Source of the DNA: an uncultured Gemmatimonadota bacterium
Lineage (GTDB): Bacteria > Gemmatimonadota > Gemmatimonadetes > Gemmatimonadales > Gemmatimonadaceae
Direction of reading: 5' to 3'
Assembly (NCBI GenBank): GCA_903906325.1
Contig: CAIVJV010000182.1
Span: 1-6,286 of the forward strand
DNA length: 6,286 nucleotides
The notes beneath the pieces are model-generated. The model searched no databases. It saw only the letters and a program-made list of their open reading frames with translations, and had not been told where the DNA came from. Positions 1 through 6,252 of this stretch are shown piece by piece. The number at the start of each line of letters is the position of its first letter. Position 1 is the stretch's first letter. Position numbers and translations under genes: made by a program.

Positions 1-241
1 CCGCGGCGATGTACGTCCCCCCGTGGGCGCGTCCCGTGCGGGCGTCGCGGCGCAGCGGCACGCGAGCGCGCCGTCCGGTGGCATCGTCCTCGATCTCGAG
101 GAACGGACGGTCGAGTGGGGTGAGTTCCGCATGGATCCCCAGTCCCACCGCGCAGGTGAGGGAGGGCCCGCCCCCGTAGTCCACATGCTTCCCGAAGAGT
201 TCGATCCGGCCCGGGACGAAGAGCGATTGCGACGCCGTCAT
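1..241 (-). CDS. Galactokinase-like GHMP sugar kinase (N-terminal 80 residues; cut by window edge)
   Basis: Partial gene: its 3' end lies beyond base 1. The ATG at 241-239 follows a GAGG Shine-Dalgarno at 248-251 with 6 bases between, 24 bases after the stop of the preceding nucleotidyltransferase gene. Residues 10-22 read PGRIELFGKHVDY, followed by GGGPSL. This is the N-terminal substrate signature of galactokinases (GRxNLIGEHTDYxxGxxLP) in the GHMP superfamily, which transfer the ATP gamma-phosphate to a sugar C1 hydroxyl in the cytoplasm. Arg12, His19 and Asp21 of the signature are kept. The Glu that contacts galactose in true galactokinases is Lys18 here, and the preceding Asn is Glu14, so the substrate may not be galactose. 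The ATP-binding GLSSS-type loop and catalytic Asp lie outside the window. Sequences with GKH in place of GEH recur in my memory as an uncharacterised galactokinase-like subgroup. Family assignment is firm; substrate is unknown. Confidence 0.85.
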   Translation of the reverse strand, partial: MTASQSLFVPGRIELFGKHVDYGGGPSLTCAVGLGIHAELTPLDRPFLEIEDDATGRRARVPLRRDARTGRAHGGTYIAA

Positions 242-247
242 GGCGAG

Positions 248-251
248 CCTC
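248..251 (-). promoter_or_regulatory. Shine-Dalgarno for the GHMP kinase
   Basis: GAGG on the minus strand, 6 bases before the ATG at 241. It supports that start for the truncated kinase, which otherwise has only 80 visible residues. Confidence 0.55.
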
Positions 252-265
252 GGGGCCTCGACCGA

Positions 266-1129
266 TCAGAGCCGCGGGACGCGGCCCGCGAGGCGCGCCT
301 CGACGGCCGGGACGTCGCTGCGGCGGGACAGGTCGAGCACGGGGAGGCGGACCCCGGGCGCGGCGAATCGCACACCACGTCGCATCGCGCGCCGCACCGC
401 ATCGGTGAGCTCGAGCTCGCCGCGGGGTGAGGGGCGCACCGCGGCGCAATCGGTGAAGATCGCCGAGGTGAAGCGCCAGAGGTTCATCGAGACCCACCGC
501 GCGGCCGAGCGGCGCAACGGGTGCCCCGGCGCGGGCTTCTCGACGATCTCGCGGAGGATGCCATCGGGGGAGACGTCGAGGAGCGCGAACTGATTGACGC
601 GCGTCTCCTCGATGTTCCCGTGGGCGACGAGGCTCGCGGCATCGAAGGCGACCAGGGCCGGGCCCGCGGCCCCGACGAGCATCGTCACCGCCTCGCTCGG
701 ATAGAGGTTGTCGGCGTTGCACATCAGGAAATGCGTCGCACCGGTGGCGTCCCGTGGGGCGATGGCCTCCACCGACTCGCGCGCGGCGAGGAGGGCATCG
801 GCGGTCCCCTTGGGTTCCGCCTGCTCGGCGAAGTGCACCCGGAGGCGCGTCGGCGGGGCCTCGCGGGTGTAGCGGCCGCGGAGGGCGGACTCCCCCGGCG
901 CCACGACGAAGATCACGTCGGTGATCCCGCCATCGGCGAGGGCGCTCAGCACATGATCGAGCAGGGGATGGCCAGCGATCGGGATCAACCCCTTCGCCCC
1001 AGCGGCGGCGGCGGCCGCTTGGGCTGGGGTGAGCGTCACCTCGTCCTCGGCGCGCATGCGCGTCCCGAGCCCGCGTGCGAGGATCACCGCGGTGGTCGCG
1101 CGGGGGGCCGTGGACGATGCGCCACTCAT
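266..1129 (-). CDS. Divergent sugar-phosphate nucleotidylyltransferase (GT-A fold NTP transferase)
   Basis: A 287-residue cytoplasmic protein predicted to join a sugar-1-phosphate to a nucleotide, giving NDP-sugar plus pyrophosphate. The order of motifs is that of nucleotidylyltransferases: ILARGLGTRMR (residues 16-26, nucleotide loop), a Lys at 46 in AKGLIPI, EQAEPKGTADA (102-112, base recognition), CNADNLYP (137-144, metal-binding Asp140), EIVEKP (194-199), SMNLW (214-218) and GELELTDA (237-244). Oddities: the usual Gly-Gly of the first loop is Arg-Gly (Arg19), an Ala-rich insertion of about 20 residues separates it from the Lys, and there is no left-handed beta-helix tail. The upstream open frame to 1435 is ignored because it runs over the symporter; the ATG at 1129 lies 19 bases after that gene's stop. 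Its Shine-Dalgarno is poor (only G-rich sequence). Placement directly before a GHMP kinase suggests it uses the kinase product. Nucleotide and sugar cannot be told from sequence. Confidence 0.85.
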   Translation of the reverse strand: MSGASSTAPRATTAVILARGLGTRMRAEDEVTLTPAQAAAAAAGAKGLIPIAGHPLLDHVLSALADGGITDVIFVVAPGESALRGRYTREAPPTRLRVHFAEQAEPKGTADALLAARESVEAIAPRDATGATHFLMCNADNLYPSEAVTMLVGAAGPALVAFDAASLVAHGNIEETRVNQFALLDVSPDGILREIVEKPAPGHPLRRSAARWVSMNLWRFTSAIFTDCAAVRPSPRGELELTDAVRRAMRRGVRFAAPGVRLPVLDLSRRSDVPAVEARLAGRVPRL

Positions 1130-1148
1130 CGCGGCCCCGGCCCCAGGA

Positions 1149-2921
1149 TCATGCCGCCGACGTGGGGCGCCAGAACCCCTGCAGCACGCGGAGCACGACG
1201 GCGCCACTGCCGACGAAGACCGCGAGCCAGGTGAGGGCGAGGGTGGTGTTCCCGGCGAGCATCGCCCCGACGCCGAAGAGCGCCCCATAGACCATGAGAA
1301 TCCCTGCGACCCACCCGAGCATCGCTTGGGGGATCGAATCGGTCGAGGCGGGGAGGCCGGTGGCCGCGCGCACCCGCGCCCACCCCGGCCCGGCCGGTCG
1401 GACGAGTCGGTAGAACGACTCGAGCACCGTGGCATCGGTCTGCGGTCCGAGATAGGCCGCCGCGATCCAGACCACGGTGGTGACCGCCACCGTCCCGAGG
1501 AGCGAGGTGGTGCCGGAGATCTCCATCCCTTGGAGCGTGGCGAGGTGGAAAGCGATCGCCGTGCCGAAGGAGGCGACCATCGCCGCGATCTCCGCCGCGG
1601 CGTTCACGCGCCACCAGTACCAGCGCAGGAGATAGAGCAGCCCCGTCCCTGCCCCGATCGAGAGGAGGAGGGTGAAGCCGGTCGAGGCCGTGTTGATATA
1701 GCGAGTGACAAAGGCGGCGACGAGCATCAAGCCCGCCGTCACGAGTCTCCCGACCATCACATAGTGCCGCTCGGCGGCATTCGCGCGCACGAAGCGTCGA
1801 TAGAAATCGTGCACCAGATACGAGGTCCCCCAGTTGAGGTGGGTGACGATCGTCGAGACATAGGCCGCGAGGAGTCCTGCGATCATGAGGCCGAGCCACC
1901 CCGCGGGGAGGAAGGTCAGCATCGCGGGATAGGCGATGTCATGCCCGATCAGGTTCGCGGGGACGTTCGGGAAGGCCTGTGCGATATCCGGGAGCGTCGG
2001 GAAGACGAGGATCGAGCTCAGGGCGACGATGATCCAGGGCCAGGTCCGCATCCCATAGTGCGCCACATTGAAGAAGAGCGTCCCGAGGAGCGCATCCTTC
2101 TCGCTCTTGGAGGCGAGCATCCGCTGCGCGATGTAGCTCCCGCCGCCAGGCTCCGCGCCTGGATACCAGACCGACCACCACTGTATGGTGAGCGGAAGGA
2201 TGAAGATCGTGAGGAAGGTCGCCGGGTTCGAGCTATCGGGGAGGAAGGCGTAGCTCTCGGCCGGGAGCTTGGCGAAGAGCCCGGCGAGCCCACCGACCTC
2301 CGGCCGCTGCAGCGAGAACCATGCCGCCGCGAAGGCCCCCGTCATCGCGATCCCGAACTGGATGAGGTCGATCACCAAGACCCCCCAGAGCCCCGAGATC
2401 GCCGCGAAGCCGATGTTGAGCCCCGCACACCAGAGCAGGGTGCGCTCCATCTCCCACCCGAGGAGCATGCTCGCGATCTTCACCGCCGCGAGGTTCACCG
2501 TGGCCATGATCACCACGTTGAAGACGAGGCCGAGGTAGATGGCGCGGAAGCCGCGGACGAGGCTCGCGGCGCGCCCCGAATAGCGGATCTCGTAGAACTC
2601 GAGGTCGGTGAGGACCCCCGAGCGGCGCCACATCCGGGCGTAGAACATCACCGTCGCCATCCCGGTGAGCAGGAAGGCCCACCACGCCCAGTTCCCCGCC
2701 ACCCCGCCCTGCCGGACGAGGTCGGTCACGAGGTTCGGCGTGTCGGTGGAGAAGGTCGTCGCGACCATCGAGATCCCGATGAGCCACCACGGCGCGGCGC
2801 GTCCGGAGGTGAAGAACTCCTCGGTGTTCTGCCCCGCCCGCCGGGCCATCATCAGGGCGGGGACAAAGGCGATCACCAGGGAGATGACGATGACGATCCA
2901 ATCGAGGGAGACGAGCCGCAT
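1149..2921 (-). CDS. Sodium:solute symporter (SSS/SLC5 family), probable sugar importer
   Basis: A 590-residue inner-membrane protein with roughly 13-14 hydrophobic segments, beginning at residues 7-24 and ending near 563-580. SSS family signs: FFTSGRAAPWW (36-46) then IGISMVATTFSTDTPN (48-63), matching the broken first core helix, and AAYVSTIVTHLN (352-363), matching the helix that supplies the paired Ser/Thr of the Na2 sodium site in vSGLT (here Ser356-Thr357). It should couple Na+ entry to uptake of a small solute. Length is within the usual range and both ends look complete. The ATG at 2921 directly abuts the TAG of the GH109-like gene, with GGAGGG 8 bases upstream inside that gene, so translation is probably coupled. 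Neighbours suggest a sugar, possibly the product of the exported GH109-like enzyme; the substrate is inferred only. The family also carries amino acids, vitamins and organic acids. Confidence 0.93.
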   Translation of the reverse strand: MRLVSLDWIVIVISLVIAFVPALMMARRAGQNTEEFFTSGRAAPWWLIGISMVATTFSTDTPNLVTDLVRQGGVAGNWAWWAFLLTGMATVMFYARMWRRSGVLTDLEFYEIRYSGRAASLVRGFRAIYLGLVFNVVIMATVNLAAVKIASMLLGWEMERTLLWCAGLNIGFAAISGLWGVLVIDLIQFGIAMTGAFAAAWFSLQRPEVGGLAGLFAKLPAESYAFLPDSSNPATFLTIFILPLTIQWWSVWYPGAEPGGGSYIAQRMLASKSEKDALLGTLFFNVAHYGMRTWPWIIVALSSILVFPTLPDIAQAFPNVPANLIGHDIAYPAMLTFLPAGWLGLMIAGLLAAYVSTIVTHLNWGTSYLVHDFYRRFVRANAAERHYVMVGRLVTAGLMLVAAFVTRYINTASTGFTLLLSIGAGTGLLYLLRWYWWRVNAAAEIAAMVASFGTAIAFHLATLQGMEISGTTSLLGTVAVTTVVWIAAAYLGPQTDATVLESFYRLVRPAGPGWARVRAATGLPASTDSIPQAMLGWVAGILMVYGALFGVGAMLAGNTTLALTWLAVFVGSGAVVLRVLQGFWRPTSAA

Positions 2922-4304
2922 CTACTTGGCCCTCCGCCAGGCCCCGCGGGTGAAGTCGGGGAACGCCATCGGCGCGCTCCCCTTGGCCACCGACATCTGG
3001 CTCAGCGGCATCGGCGCGCTCCAGCTCGCGGCGTCGTAGACATCCAGGTCGGGCACGAGCCCCTCGCGCATGCACTCCACCAGCCGATACGCCATGATGA
3101 AGTCCATCCCCCCATGGCCGCCCTTCTTGCGCGCGAGCTCACCGACGCGCGTCCAGAGGGGATGTTCATGCGTCTTCTTGTAGGGATCGATCGACCCGAA
3201 GCGCTCCCCTCCCGCCTGCCCATCCACGTAGATGCGCGCCGGATAATCCTCGAAGACCCCCTTGGTCCCCTGCACCCCGTTGAGGCGGGAGTAGGGCCGC
3301 GGGTTCGAGACATCGTGCTGCAGGAGGATGTTCCGCCCCTTCGCGGTCATGATCAGCGAGGAATTGAGATCCCCGGTGAGGTAGCGCTCCTGCCACTTGG
3401 GGTCGGTCTTGTCGGTCACGGTCTGCTCGCGATGCAGCGTGAGCCCCCGCTCGGGCGTGCTCATCGAGACCAGATAGGTCATCCGGTCGCCCGCGTTGAG
3501 GTCCATGTACCACGCCACCGGCCCCAATCCATGGGTCGGGTAGAGGTTCCCGTTCATCCGCGTGTGCCACCCGCGCCGCCAGAGCCCCTCGTCGCGGTTC
3601 TCGAAGAGGATCTCGCGCAGGTCGTGCAGATAGGCCGCCGACCCGTAGAGCACCTCGCCGAGCACGCCATCGTGCACGAGGCGGTTCACCAGCATCTCGT
3701 TGTAGCCGTAGTTGCAGTTCTCGAGCTGCATGCAGTGCCGCTGCGCCTGCTCGCTGGCATCCACCAAGGCCCAAAGGTCCTGGAGCGTCGTCCCCACCGG
3801 GCACTCGGCGCCGCAGTGTTTCCCCGCCCGGAGCGCGGCGAGGAGGACCGGCACATGCCATTCCCACGGGGTGGCCGTATAGACGTAGTCGATGTCGTCG
3901 CGCTGCACGAGGCGCTCGAAGTCGCGCTCGCCGTTCGTGTAGACCGCCGGTGCCGCCTGCCCCGCATCGGTGCACATCTTCACCGCGCGCGCCGCCTTCT
4001 CGGGCGCGATGTCCGCGACCGCGACGATCTGTACCCCATCGATCGCGAGCAGCTCGGAGAGCATGCTCCGCCCACGGAGTCCGGTGCCGACGATCGCGAA
4101 GCGCACCACCGCATGCCGCGCGAAGGGGACCCCCTTCATCGTCTTGGCGCCGACGGGCCGCTCCGGCACCGCGTCGGGGGCGGTGGCGGCGGTGATCGAT
4201 TCCGCGATGGCGGGGAGGGGGGTGAGCGCCCCGGCGGCCGCGAGGCCGGCACCGGTGAGGAGGGCCTGCTTCAGCAGGTCACGGCGATGGAGCTGGTCGG
4301 TCAC
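2922..4304 (-). CDS. Tat-exported Gfo/Idh/MocA protein, GH109-like (alpha-N-acetylgalactosaminidase family)
   Basis: A 460-residue protein. The N-terminus MTDQLHRRDLLKQ followed by a hydrophobic Ala/Gly/Leu stretch (14-34) is a twin-arginine signal, so it is probably folded with its cofactor and exported. The NAD-binding motif GTGLRG is at 73-78. Family GH109 hallmarks follow: WEWHVP (147-152), HCMQLENCNYG (190-200), NGNLYPTHGLGPVA (251-264), GGHGGMDFIMAYRL (396-408 region), DVYDAASWSAP (421-431) and FPDFTRGAW (448-456). Tyr255 and His258 of YPTH correspond to active-site residues Tyr225 and His228 of the Elizabethkingia enzyme. GH109 enzymes cleave alpha-GalNAc by transient NAD+ oxidation at C3, elimination and re-reduction. 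The start is GTG at 4304: an in-frame TAG at 4338-4340 excludes longer forms and the Arg pair falls at 7-8. Its Shine-Dalgarno is weak. Distant family members have other substrates, so GalNAc specificity is not certain; an exported oxidoreductase is the alternative. Confidence 0.9.
   Translation of the reverse strand: MTDQLHRRDLLKQALLTGAGLAAAGALTPLPAIAESITAATAPDAVPERPVGAKTMKGVPFARHAVVRFAIVGTGLRGRSMLSELLAIDGVQIVAVADIAPEKAARAVKMCTDAGQAAPAVYTNGERDFERLVQRDDIDYVYTATPWEWHVPVLLAALRAGKHCGAECPVGTTLQDLWALVDASEQAQRHCMQLENCNYGYNEMLVNRLVHDGVLGEVLYGSAAYLHDLREILFENRDEGLWRRGWHTRMNGNLYPTHGLGPVAWYMDLNAGDRMTYLVSMSTPERGLTLHREQTVTDKTDPKWQERYLTGDLNSSLIMTAKGRNILLQHDVSNPRPYSRLNGVQGTKGVFEDYPARIYVDGQAGGERFGSIDPYKKTHEHPLWTRVGELARKKGGHGGMDFIMAYRLVECMREGLVPDLDVYDAASWSAPMPLSQMSVAKGSAPMAFPDFTRGAWRRAK
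2930..2935 (-). promoter_or_regulatory. Shine-Dalgarno for the symporter, inside the GH109-like gene
   Basis: GGAGGG on the minus strand, 8 bases before the symporter ATG and within the last codons of the preceding gene. With the TAG-ATG junction it suggests coupled translation by terminating ribosomes. Confidence 0.6.
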
Positions 4305-4308
4305 GTTC

Positions 4309-4333
4309 GGTCCACGGGTGGGGGGTGGGGACC
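4309..4333. repeat. Imperfect inverted repeat before the GH109-like gene
   Basis: Within the only intergenic gap above 25 bases (4305-4345), GGTCC and GGACC arms plus an inner CAC/GTG pair can form a stem of about 7 base pairs with a 2-base bulge and a 9-base loop; its proximal arm ends 4 bases before the GTG start. There is no T tract, so it does not resemble a factor-independent terminator. The plus strand here carries three G runs (GGGTGGGGGGTGGGG). It may be chance in such G/C-rich DNA, or may limit translation of the next gene. Confidence 0.25.
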
Positions 4334-4345
4334 ACGACTACGACG

Positions 4346-5335
4346 CTACGAACTGCGGCGAACCTCCGAATGGTCGCCAAGAACGACCGCCCCCGTAACC
4401 CCCTCCACATGGCACGCATCCCCGATCATCGAGGAGTGCAGCGTGCACCCGGTGACCGTCGTCCCGGTCCCGAGGATCGTGTCCCGTAGCGTCGAGTCGG
4501 TCACCGTGCTCCCGGCCGGGATCACCACGTTCGGCCCGACGGTCGCGTTGCGCACCGTCGCCCCCGCCTCGATCCGCACCGGCTCGATGATCGTCACCCC
4601 CGCCGGTACGTCGGCCGGTCGCTCGGCGCGCCCCTTCTGGAGCATCACCTGATTGGTCTCGAGCAGGGTGTCGAGCTTCCCGGCGTCATACCATCCCTCC
4701 ACGTCGATCACCCGGATCTTCGCCCCGCGCTCGATCATGTACTGGAAGGCGTCGGTGAGGTAGAACTCCCCCTTGTTCGCGGGCTGCGCCAACACATGTG
4801 CGATCCCCTCGTAGAGGAGCCGCCAGTTCTTGATGTAGTAGAGCCCGATGTTCGCGCGCTTGGAGATCGGCGTCGACGGCTTCTCGACGATCCGCGTCAT
4901 ATGGCCGTTCGCGTCGGTGACCACCACGCCGAAGCGCTGGTAGTCCTCGACCTCCTTGGTCCAGATGATCCCATCGTCCTCGCACCCCTCGATCACCGAG
5001 AGGTCGGCGTCGAAGATTGTGTCGACGAAGATGATGAGCACCGGCGCATCGACCCGGTCCTTGGCGAGCGCGATGGCCCCCGCCGTGCCATCCTGGACCC
5101 GCTGCTCGATGAAGCGCCCGGGGATCGGGTAGGCGCCGCGCGCATGGCGCTCCACGGTCTCCTTGAGATGCCCCGTGATGTAGACGACCTCGGTCACGCC
5201 GTTCAGTTTGGCCACGTCGTCCATCACGTAGTCCATCACCGGCTTCCCGGCCACCTTGAGCATCGGCTTCGGTACGGTGTGGGTGTGCGGCCGCAGCCGC
5301 GTCCCCTTCCCGGCGAGCGGGATGATCACCTTCAC
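4346..5335 (-). CDS. Sugar-1-phosphate nucleotidylyltransferase, long form with left-handed beta-helix tail
   Basis: A 329-residue cytoplasmic enzyme of the glucose-1-phosphate thymidylyl/uridylyltransferase type, making an NDP-sugar from NTP and a hexose-1-phosphate. Catalytic domain: IPLAGKGTRLRP (5-16), PKPML (22-26), EQRVQDGTAGAI (77-88, nucleotide recognition), FVDTIFDADL (103-112, metal Asp105), IVEKP (149-153), ANIGLYY (161-167), GEFYLTDA (189-196) and GWYDAGK (214-220). From about 245 to the end, hexapeptide-like repeats (VTIIEPVRI, ATVGPNVVI, SSMIGD and others) form a short left-handed beta-helix, as in long-form RmlA-like and archaeal enzymes. Glucose is the likeliest sugar by family resemblance, but the nucleotide is not determinable. 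The start is GTG at 5335, overlapping the cupin stop as GTGA; GAGGGG lies 11 bases upstream, and MKVIIPLAG is the expected family start. Forty-one bases separate its TAG from the next gene. Confidence 0.92.
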   Translation of the reverse strand: MKVIIPLAGKGTRLRPHTHTVPKPMLKVAGKPVMDYVMDDVAKLNGVTEVVYITGHLKETVERHARGAYPIPGRFIEQRVQDGTAGAIALAKDRVDAPVLIIFVDTIFDADLSVIEGCEDDGIIWTKEVEDYQRFGVVVTDANGHMTRIVEKPSTPISKRANIGLYYIKNWRLLYEGIAHVLAQPANKGEFYLTDAFQYMIERGAKIRVIDVEGWYDAGKLDTLLETNQVMLQKGRAERPADVPAGVTIIEPVRIEAGATVRNATVGPNVVIPAGSTVTDSTLRDTILGTGTTVTGCTLHSSMIGDACHVEGVTGAVVLGDHSEVRRSS

Positions 5336-5706
5336 GGTGCGGAGGTCCCCTCGCGGCCGTAGCGATCGGTCAGACGCACCACATCATCGAGATGCGGGGT
5401 CGAGGCCTCGAGCACGTCGCAATCGGTGACCGCCTCCATCTGATGGATGGTCCCCGGCGTGTTGCGATAGCTCTCCCCGGCCTTCAGCGTCTTCTCGACG
5501 AGCTGCTCCCCCTCCTTGATGCGGTAGATCATCTCGCCGCGCAGGAGGTGGATCGTCTCGTCCTTCTGATTGTGGTACTGGAGCGAGAGGGCGTGCCCCG
5601 CCTTGATGTGGAGCACCTTCCCCACATAGTGCTCGGTGTGCGCCCAGATCGTCTCATGCCCCCAGGGCTTGGGGACGATCCGGACCTGGAACGGGCCGGC
5701 CGACAT
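5332..5706 (-). CDS. Small cupin resembling the C-terminal domain of type II phosphomannose isomerase
   Basis: A 124-residue single-domain cupin, probably cytoplasmic. KPWGHETIW (13-21) matches the RPWG entry motif of the cupin domain of ManC/AlgA-type bifunctional enzymes, and DDVVRLTDRYGR (107-118) matches their EDDIVR-x-x-D-x-YGR ending. Probable metal ligands are Gln43 and His45 (SLQYH), Glu50 (KDETI) and His88 (GTIHQM). Type II enzymes interconvert mannose-6-phosphate and fructose-6-phosphate with a divalent metal. Whether a stand-alone domain does so is unclear, and it could be a different sugar-phosphate isomerase or a sensor. The ATG at 5706 lies 3 bases after the atpH stop, and the TGA overlaps the GTG of the nucleotidyltransferase. 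The pair thus covers the two activities fused in ManC, but encoded in the opposite order. No clear Shine-Dalgarno of its own, so it may depend on coupling to atpH. Confidence 0.85.
   Translation of the reverse strand: MSAGPFQVRIVPKPWGHETIWAHTEHYVGKVLHIKAGHALSLQYHNQKDETIHLLRGEMIYRIKEGEQLVEKTLKAGESYRNTPGTIHQMEAVTDCDVLEASTPHLDDVVRLTDRYGREGTSAP
5347..5352 (-). promoter_or_regulatory. Shine-Dalgarno for the long-form nucleotidylyltransferase
   Basis: GAGGGG on the minus strand inside the cupin gene, 11 bases before the GTG at 5335. The spacing is longer than ideal, but it supports the GTG start together with the GTGA overlap. Confidence 0.4.
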
Positions 5707-5709
5707 CGC

Positions 5710-6252
5710 TCAGCGCGCCGAGACGAGCCGGTCGCGGAGCCGGCTCAACCGGCGCTGCACCGACCCATCCATCACCGTGTCGCCGACCCGCACCACCACG
5801 CCCCCGATGATCCGCGGGTCGACGGTCAGGTGCGGCACGACGGTCTTCTGCAGCGCCTTGGACAGCGCGGCGGCGATCGCCTCGCGCATCGCGGCATCGG
5901 CCTCGCGGGCGACGGTCACGCGCGCATGCACACGCCCCTCCGCCGCATCCAACAGGTTGTGGTACTCCGTCGCGATCGTCGGGAGGAGCATCTGCCGCCG
6001 ATTGGCGACGAGCTTCTCGACGAAGCGCACGAAGGTCGGCGCGGCGATCCCGCCGAGCGCGCTCCGGAGGAGCTGCGTCTTCTGCGCCATGGTCACGCGC
6101 GGGTGCTCGAGGACCGTGCGGAGCGCCGCCTCGCCGGCCACGGCATCACCGAGGGCGCTGATGGTCGCGCCCCACGTGTCGCGCGCCCCCGCCTTGGTGG
6201 CGAGGGTGAGCAACGCCTCGGCGTAGTTCCGCGCGATGGAGACCTCGCGCAT
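5710..6252 (-). CDS. atpH: F1Fo ATP synthase subunit delta (OSCP family)
   Basis: A 180-residue protein, the usual length for bacterial delta, which sits on top of F1 and links it to the peripheral stalk formed by subunit b. The N-terminus (SIARNYAEALL, 5-15) is the typical start of the helical domain that binds alpha subunits; FVEKLVANRR (77-86) is a conserved mid-region; the C-terminal signature is VDPRIIGGVVVRVGD (144-158) followed by DGSVQRRLSRL (162-172). All point to a complete, normal delta subunit. The ATG at 6252 overlaps the stop of the preceding frame as TGATG and has GAGG 8 bases upstream. Unlike the common atpFHAGDC order, no atpA follows: the next gene, 3 bases on, is a cupin. 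The remaining F1 subunits must be encoded elsewhere if the enzyme is complete. Confidence 0.96.
   Translation of the reverse strand: MREVSIARNYAEALLTLATKAGARDTWGATISALGDAVAGEAALRTVLEHPRVTMAQKTQLLRSALGGIAAPTFVRFVEKLVANRRQMLLPTIATEYHNLLDAAEGRVHARVTVAREADAAMREAIAAALSKALQKTVVPHLTVDPRIIGGVVVRVGDTVMDGSVQRRLSRLRDRLVSAR

Noticed and set aside
1130..1435. Upstream extension of the second nucleotidyltransferase to 1435
   Set aside because: The extra 102 residues are Ser/Pro/Arg-rich, lack homology to the family and overlap the symporter's conserved membrane segments in another frame. The ATG at 1129 gives a normal family N-terminus.
2233..3075. Other minus-strand open frames overlapping the symporter and GH109-like genes
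   Set aside because: They are alternate frames of clearly recognised genes, with Arg/Pro/Gly-biased composition and no motifs.
4309..4333. Factor-independent terminator between the long-form nucleotidyltransferase and the GH109-like gene
   Set aside because: The stem is short and bulged, and no T tract follows on the transcribed strand; it is only 4 bases from the next start codon.
1029..4652. A 1207-codon open frame on the plus strand
   Set aside because: It lies antisense to the symporter and GH109-like genes in exact codon register, where it could only be closed by sense TTA, CTA or TCA codons, which are rare in high-GC genomes. Its product is an Arg/Glu/His/Gly/Pro-rich low-complexity sequence with no recognisable domain.
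5636..6226. Plus-strand open frame of 196 codons opposite atpH
   Set aside because: It is antisense to an intact, highly conserved atpH, is rich in Ser/Arg/Ala/Thr, and shows no domain or convincing ribosome binding site.
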